In this document: in pieces, positions 59,636 through 64,000 of the stretch
Numbering within the stretch: position 1 is the stretch's first letter
Layout of the letters: each line of letters starts with the position of its first letter
Origin: Bacillota bacterium
GTDB lineage: Bacteria > Bacillota > Clostridia > Acetivibrionales > DSM-1351
Length of the DNA stretch: 64,000 bases
Assembly: GCA_023443515.1 (NCBI GenBank)
Contig: JAEZUC010000079.1
Location: 1-64,000 of the forward strand
Reading direction: 5' to 3'
Notes under the pieces: model-generated
Database searches by the model: none
Seen by the model: only the letters and a program-made list of their open reading frames with translations
What the model was told of the DNA's origin: nothing
Program-made: the position numbers and the translations under genes

Positions 59636-60946
59636 ATGAAAAAAGTAGCTTTTTATACGTTAGGTTGCAAGGTAAATCAATATGAATCCGAAGCAGTTTC
59701 TTCAATATTTGAGCAAAACGGATATGAAGTAGTTTCGTTTGATAGGGATTCAGATGTTTATATAATAAATACATGTACGGTTACAAATCTAAGTGACAGA
59801 AAATCCAGACAGGCTATCAGAAAGGCAAAAAAAACAAACCCTGATGCTATTGTTATTGTTATGGGTTGCTATGCACAGACATCCTCAGAAGAAGTTTTGA
59901 AGATTCCCGGTGTAAACATGGTTATCGGTACCAAGGACCGTGGCAGAATTATGGAATACGTTGAAAGAATTGAAGCTGGTGAATGCAGAATAAATGCTGT
60001 GGACAATATAATGGCATCCAGGTCTTTTGAGGAGCTTAAACTAAGCACATATAAAGAGAGGACAAGGGCATACCTGAAAATACAGGAAGGGTGCAGTCAG
60101 TTTTGCGCATATTGTATAATTCCATATGCGAGGGGGCCTATACGAAGCAGAAAGCCGGATGATATAATAGAAGAGGTAAGGCAACTTGCAGATGGTGGAT
60201 TTTTAGAGGTTGTATTAACAGGTATCCATCTTGCTTCATATGGCAGAGAGCTGGAGGGCACCGACCTGCTTGATATTATTGAGAAAATACACAGTATTGA
60301 CGGGATTAAAAGAATACGGCTTGGTTCCATAGAACCGACTACAATCACAAAGGAATTTGTTGAAGCTACCGGTAGGCTGCCAAAGCTTTGTCCGCATTTT
60401 CATTTGTCATTACAGAGTGGTTGTGATAAGACCCTTGCAGAAATGAACAGAAAATATAACACTGATGAATACAGAAAAAGCGTAGAGCTACTTAAAAACA
60501 ATATTCCTGATGTTGCAATTACTACCGATTTGATGGTAGGTTTTCCCGGTGAATCGGAAGAGGACTTTTTAAAGTCCCGTGATTTTGCGGAAGAAATGGG
60601 TTTTTCCAAAATACACGTATTTAAATATTCACCACGAAAGGGAACACCTGCAGCAGAAATGAAAAATCAGGTAAGCCCTGAAGAAAAGGAAAGAAGAAGC
60701 GAAATAATGCTGACCTTATCGGATGAGCTTGAAAAAAATTATATGGAATTGTACGTAGGAAGGAATATGGAAGTTTTATATGAGCAGGAGATGCAGGCTG
60801 AAGATGGCTATATTGAAGGGCTGACAAATAATTATATTCGGGTTATGGCAAAAGGTGATATTAGCCTTAAGGGTAAACTGGCAGAAACAAAACTGTCAAA
60901 GATTAAAGGTGTATTATTCGAAGGAAAAATTGTTGCAAATGACTGA
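59636..60946 (+). CDS. mtaB: tRNA t6A37 methylthiotransferase MtaB
   Basis: A radical-SAM enzyme that adds a methylthio group to t6A37 of tRNAs reading ANN codons. The N-terminal UPF0004 domain carries TLGCKVNQYES (first Cys), NTCTVTN and MGCYAQ for one iron-sulfur cluster. The radical-SAM domain has GCSQFCAYCIIPYARG (CxxxCxxC) for the other. A C-terminal TRAM-like region ends the 436 residues. ATG 59636 follows TGAGGA at 12 bases; an upstream TTG at 59624 abuts the site and is rejected. The ireB gene lies downstream. Confidence 0.94.
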   Translation: MKKVAFYTLGCKVNQYESEAVSSIFEQNGYEVVSFDRDSDVYIINTCTVTNLSDRKSRQAIRKAKKTNPDAIVIVMGCYAQTSSEEVLKIPGVNMVIGTKDRGRIMEYVERIEAGECRINAVDNIMASRSFEELKLSTYKERTRAYLKIQEGCSQFCAYCIIPYARGPIRSRKPDDIIEEVRQLADGGFLEVVLTGIHLASYGRELEGTDLLDIIEKIHSIDGIKRIRLGSIEPTTITKEFVEATGRLPKLCPHFHLSLQSGCDKTLAEMNRKYNTDEYRKSVELLKNNIPDVAITTDLMVGFPGESEEDFLKSRDFAEEMGFSKIHVFKYSPRKGTPAAEMKNQVSPEEKERRSEIMLTLSDELEKNYMELYVGRNMEVLYEQEMQAEDGYIEGLTNNYIRVMAKGDISLKGKLAETKLSKIKGVLFEGKIVAND

Positions 60947-61034
60947 CGAATGAGTTAGTATATATAGTATATAACCTTATATAGTTTTAGAAAAATATGG
61001 ATATTGGTTAGAGGTAACTGGGAAGGTGATATAA

Positions 61035-61301
61035 ATGGGAATTAACGAGACTATGATGTTTAAAGTGGATAATGAAAAAGAGAACGAAGCAAAAGAAATC
61101 TTAGTTTCTGTTCATCAGGCACTAAAAGAGAAAGGATATAATCCTATAAACCAGATGGTTGGGTATATTTTGTCTGGAGATCCTACTTACATCACAAATT
61201 ACAAGAACGCCAGAAGTATTGTCAGAAGACTTGAGAGAGATGAATTGCTGGAAGAAGTCCTTAAATTTTACCTGGAAAATCATAATAAAGTACCTGAATA
61301 A
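61035..61301 (+). CDS. ireB: IreB-family regulatory phosphoprotein (UPF0297)
   Basis: An 88-residue member of the IreB/YrzL family. In Enterococcus IreB is phosphorylated by the PASTA kinase IreK and affects cephalosporin resistance. Family features are the start INETMMFKVD, YNPINQMVGYILSGDPTYIT and NARSIVRRLERDELLEE. A Thr pair exists near the N-terminus (NETMM) where the phosphosite lies in relatives. GGGAAGGTGAT precedes the ATG. The ireB-ruvX-DUF1292 run is a conserved Firmicute cluster, usually with alaS before it. Confidence 0.93.
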   Translation: MGINETMMFKVDNEKENEAKEILVSVHQALKEKGYNPINQMVGYILSGDPTYITNYKNARSIVRRLERDELLEEVLKFYLENHNKVPE

Positions 61302-61313
61302 TTGATTAAAAAC

Positions 61314-61345
61314 AGGCACTCTCAAATGGGAGTGCCTCTTAATTT
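61314..61345 (+). terminator. Hairpin between ireB and ruvX
   Basis: AGGCACTC (61314-61321) pairs with GAGTGCCT (61330-61337), followed by CTTAATTTTA. The T-run is weak, so read-through to ruvX is likely. Confidence 0.6.
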
Positions 61346-61366
61346 TATCTGCTTTTGGAGGAAAGA

Positions 61367-61795
61367 ATGAGAATACTTGGAATTGACTATGGAGACTCAC
61401 GAATAGGTGTAGCCATAAGTGACCCTATGGGCTGGACAGCCCAAGGGTTAGAAATGATTAAAAGTAAGGATAGTTTGAAAAAAGCTGTCTTACGTTTATC
61501 AGAAATAATAAATGAATATGGTGTTACAGACATAGTTATAGGGTATCCTATTAATATGAACGGAACAAAAGGACCCAGAACTGAAAGAACAGAACAATTC
61601 ATAAAAAAGATTTCGGAAATGGGTCAATTTAATATAATAAAATGGGATGAGAGGCTCACTACCGTTTCAGCCCACAGAACTATGAATGAACTGGGGATAA
61701 AAGCATCAAAAAAGAAGGACATTGTGGATACAATGTCAGCGGTATTAATCCTTCAAGGGTATCTTGACCGAATGGCGGGTAATAAAAAAAGTTGA
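61367..61795 (+). CDS. ruvX: Holliday junction resolvase-like RuvX (YqgF)
   Basis: An RNase H-fold nuclease of the YqgF/RuvX family, implicated in pre-16S rRNA 5'-end maturation. Conserved features are LGIDYGDSRIGVAISDPMGW (start), VIGYPINMNGTKGPR, KWDERLTTVSAHR and the final KKDIVDTMSAVLILQGYLD. The acidic residues expected for metal are Asp (IDYGD), the central Glu/Asp pair (WDERL) and Asp (KKDIVD). The length is 142 residues. TTTGGAGG sets ATG 61367. It lies between ireB and the DUF1292 gene. Confidence 0.93.
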   Translation: MRILGIDYGDSRIGVAISDPMGWTAQGLEMIKSKDSLKKAVLRLSEIINEYGVTDIVIGYPINMNGTKGPRTERTEQFIKKISEMGQFNIIKWDERLTTVSAHRTMNELGIKASKKKDIVDTMSAVLILQGYLDRMAGNKKS

Positions 61796-61895
61796 TATTG
61801 GAAATCATCTACATGTATGTTATTATAAAATTAATGCATTCCGATTTCTGATGCATTATAGGGCATTCAAAGACTTATACTAGGAGGAAGTATAT

Positions 61896-62183
61896 ATGAA
61901 CGATGAAGAAAGAGATGATATTGTAGTACTGTTAGGTGAGGATGGAGAGGAAGTTGAATTTGAGCATCTTGATACCATAGAAATGGATGGTAACGAATAT
62001 GTAATTCTGCTCCCCCTTGACGAACAGGAAAATGAAGAAGTAGATGAAGTTGTTATTCTGAAAATTGAACACAACGAAGATGGTGAAGACTCGTTTATTA
62101 CTGTTGATGACGAAGAAGAACTTAACAGAGTATTTGAAGAATTCAAAACCAGAATGGAAGATGAATACGATTTTGATGAGTAA
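61896..62183 (+). CDS. DUF1292 acidic protein (YrzB-like)
   Basis: A 95-residue, very acidic protein (about 40 percent Asp/Glu). It begins MNDEERDDIVVLLGEDGEEV and has EFEHLDTIEMDGNEYVILLP, the DUF1292 signature, and ends EDEYDFDE. Members form the last gene of the ireB-ruvX cluster in Firmicutes; the function is unknown. TAGGAGGAAG precedes the ATG. A hairpin terminator follows. Confidence 0.92.
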   Translation: MNDEERDDIVVLLGEDGEEVEFEHLDTIEMDGNEYVILLPLDEQENEEVDEVVILKIEHNEDGEDSFITVDDEEELNRVFEEFKTRMEDEYDFDE

Positions 62184-62220
62184 TCATTACTCAGTTTAAA
62201 CGAATAGATAAACCCTGATA

Positions 62221-62266
62221 TAAATAGGACTTCAGCTTTTTAAGGCTGGGGTTCTATTTATTTTTA
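62221..62266 (+). terminator. Terminator of the ireB-ruvX-DUF1292 cluster
   Basis: TAAATAGGACTTCAGC (62221-62236) pairs with GGCTGGGGTTCTATTTA (62244-62260, with wobbles), then TTTTT. Confidence 0.78.
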
Positions 62267-62422
62267 TGTTTACCGTATATCATTATGGGTATTAAATCAT
62301 TGATAGTACTATTAATTTGTTTTAACACTCCCTAAATTTAAAAAAGTATTGTAAAATATAATTAATTATGTTAACGTCACAAATTATACATACTAACTAT
62401 ACTCTACACTAAAGGAGAACAT

Positions 62423-64000
62423 ATGACTATCAGGAAAAAACTTACCTTATTTGTTGCGGGATTAGCGATTCTTTCCATTGCAACAACACAATTATTTTCT
62501 TTATTTAAATCAAATGACATTATTGTAAGTCAAACAAATACAATGTCAAAGGATTTAAGTTCAGCGTACGCGGATAACATTTCTAATCTGATTGAAATGG
62601 AAAAATCAGTCGTAAGTGCGCTCTCATCTCAAAAGAGCATTATTGAATTGCTTGAACAATCTCAGTCAGGATCAACAGAACCAAGCCAACAGCTAAAAAA
62701 TGAATGTATGGAACTCTTAAAAAACACCGAAAAAAAAGAATGGAATTTGGAACATGTTTTTGTGGTTAACAAAGACAATGTAATAATTGCAGATACAAAC
62801 GACAAAACATTGGGACAAAATCTATCTGACCGCGACTATTCACTACAGACCTTATCGGAAGGAAAGCCCATGATAAGTGATGTACTTTCATCTAAGGCCA
62901 CCGAAAAAAATGTAGTCATATTTACATATCCTGTAAGGAACTCCGGTGGGAATTTGGTAGGGTACGTTGCAGCGTCAGTTTATACCGACACTTTTAATGG
63001 CTACCTTGAGGACAAAAAGATTCTTGGTACTAAATCAAGCTACGTATTTTTAGCAGATAAAGCAGGAAACATTTTATACCATCCTGACAAAAACAAAATA
63101 GGAAAGCCGGTTGAAACACTTCAAATAAAAGATATAATCAAAAAACCGGGAGATAAAATATCAGATGTTCTAAATTATCAATATAAAGGACAAGAAAAAA
63201 TAGCAGCCTACAAATTTATAACTAAAACGGGCTGGCTGGTTGTGTTATCAGGCACAATCGATGAGGTTACTGCACCTGTAGCTGCAATGGAAGGGTTTAT
63301 TCTTACATTAAGTCTGATAATGATATTAATTGCTTCTGCAGTGGGATATTTAATAGCAATTCGCATTTCAAAGCCTATAGAAAGAGTAACACATCTTATC
63401 CAAAAAACATCCAAGCTAGACTTAAAATATGATAACTCATTTGAGATATATCTGAAGGGCAAGGATGAAATAGGAACCATAACCAGGGCAGTTGCAGAAA
63501 TGCGTCAGGTTCTGCGTGGCATGGCGGGTAAACTTATTGAAGTATCCGAAAAGATAAATGACAATGCACAGCAGGTAAGTACTCTTGCAACTGAGGTGAA
63601 AACAGATTCACAGGATAACTCAGCAACCACACAGGAGTTGTCGGCAGGAGCAGAAGAGTCTGCTGCTTCTACTGAGGAAATTTCAGCATCAATTACCGAC
63701 GTTGAAAATAATGTAAACACTATTGCAAAAAGAACCAAAGAGGGTGCTGATGTATGCAGGCAGATTACTGAAAGAGCATTAAAACTCAAGGAAGACGCTC
63801 TTAAATCCAGTGAAAATGCAAAATCGGTATATGACGAAGTAAAACAAAAAATAGAAAAATCTATTGAGCAGTCCAAGAGTATACATCAAATTAACCTTTT
63901 GGCAGACACTATCCTGCAAATTACCGATCAGACAAACCTACTGGCACTGAATGCTGCTATTGAAGCTGCCAGAGCAGGAGAATCAGGAAAGGGGTTTGCG
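62423..64000 (+). CDS. Methyl-accepting chemotaxis protein (cut at the window edge)
   Basis: 526 residues are visible; the frame is open to 64000. An N-terminal signal/anchor helix (about 8-28) precedes a large extracellular region (about 30-280) that looks like a double Cache (dCACHE) sensor: FVVNKDNVIIADTNDKTLGQ then DRDYSL and FLADKAGNILYHPDKNKIGK. A second helix (about 288-312) and a HAMP domain (ISKPIERVTHLIQK) follow. The signalling domain starts near residue 385 and has reached the highly conserved tip (QTNLLALNAAIEAARAGE) when it is cut. AAAGGAGAAC precedes ATG 62423. The ligand is unknown. Confidence 0.92.
   Translation, partial: MTIRKKLTLFVAGLAILSIATTQLFSLFKSNDIIVSQTNTMSKDLSSAYADNISNLIEMEKSVVSALSSQKSIIELLEQSQSGSTEPSQQLKNECMELLKNTEKKEWNLEHVFVVNKDNVIIADTNDKTLGQNLSDRDYSLQTLSEGKPMISDVLSSKATEKNVVIFTYPVRNSGGNLVGYVAASVYTDTFNGYLEDKKILGTKSSYVFLADKAGNILYHPDKNKIGKPVETLQIKDIIKKPGDKISDVLNYQYKGQEKIAAYKFITKTGWLVVLSGTIDEVTAPVAAMEGFILTLSLIMILIASAVGYLIAIRISKPIERVTHLIQKTSKLDLKYDNSFEIYLKGKDEIGTITRAVAEMRQVLRGMAGKLIEVSEKINDNAQQVSTLATEVKTDSQDNSATTQELSAGAEESAASTEEISASITDVENNVNTIAKRTKEGADVCRQITERALKLKEDALKSSENAKSVYDEVKQKIEKSIEQSKSIHQINLLADTILQITDQTNLLALNAAIEAARAGESGKGFA

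Noticed and set aside
1..64000. CRISPR arrays, rRNA genes or insertion sequences
   Set aside because: No spaced direct repeats, rRNA signatures or transposase motifs were found anywhere.

Overview
The window looks like chromosomal DNA from a low-GC, endospore-forming, anaerobic Firmicute. The best guess is a cellulolytic clostridium of the Ruminiclostridium (Clostridium cluster III) type. Evidence for this is the spoIIAA-spoIIAB-sigF and spoVAC-spoVAD-spoVAE sets, AT-rich intergenic DNA with strong AGGAGG-type ribosome sites, frequent TTG/GTG starts, a pgk-tpi gene fusion, and a FabV-type trans-2-enoyl-CoA reductase. The genus is inferred from remembered family patterns, not from a database search.

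Region 1 (1-24 kb) is housekeeping. It holds cca, a DUF554 membrane protein, two tRNA-Gly genes under a consensus promoter, and a long membrane pyrophosphatase. An operon-like run follows: hprK, a PHP phosphoesterase, murB, rapZ, glmR (yvcK), a glycogen-debranching enzyme and whiA. Next come the sporulation genes, a CheX-like phosphatase, trmL, a PepT-like peptidase, a DUF2156 protein and gap.

Region 2 (about 22.5-41.9 kb) is an accessory block lying between gap and pgk-tpi, which are neighbours in many relatives. It carries a secreted protein, fabV and a short SecA2-like ATPase. After these comes what I read as one peptide-export and quorum-sensing locus (27.8-41.2 kb). It has a LytTR regulator plus GHKL kinase (ComDE/BlpRH-like) and a previously unlisted 51-residue double-glycine peptide. 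It also has a paired small-protein family, an alpha/beta hydrolase and a second two-component pair (7TM kinase plus NarL-type regulator). It ends with two adjacent double-glycine peptides rich in GxxxG, a two-helix membrane protein (immunity candidate), a C39-peptidase ABC exporter, an HlyD-like fusion protein and a TolC-like coiled-coil protein. A pentapeptide-repeat protein follows on the other strand.

Region 3 (42-50.7 kb) resumes glycolysis with pgk-tpi, gpmI, eno and secG. These are interrupted by an unknown membrane protein, an XRE repressor with a probable operator, and an AraC-family gene broken by several frameshifts. An unassigned structured element of about 130 bases lies between eno and secG.

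Region 4 (50.8-64 kb) holds an HD-domain protein, a polysaccharide deacetylase, an OmpR-type two-component pair with a lipoprotein, rnr, DUF523, and an HPr-like protein lacking the catalytic histidine. It continues with mtaB, ireB, ruvX and DUF1292, and ends with a chemotaxis receptor cut by the window edge. Most coordinates use starts chosen from ribosome-site spacing. All functions are inferred from motifs read by eye.
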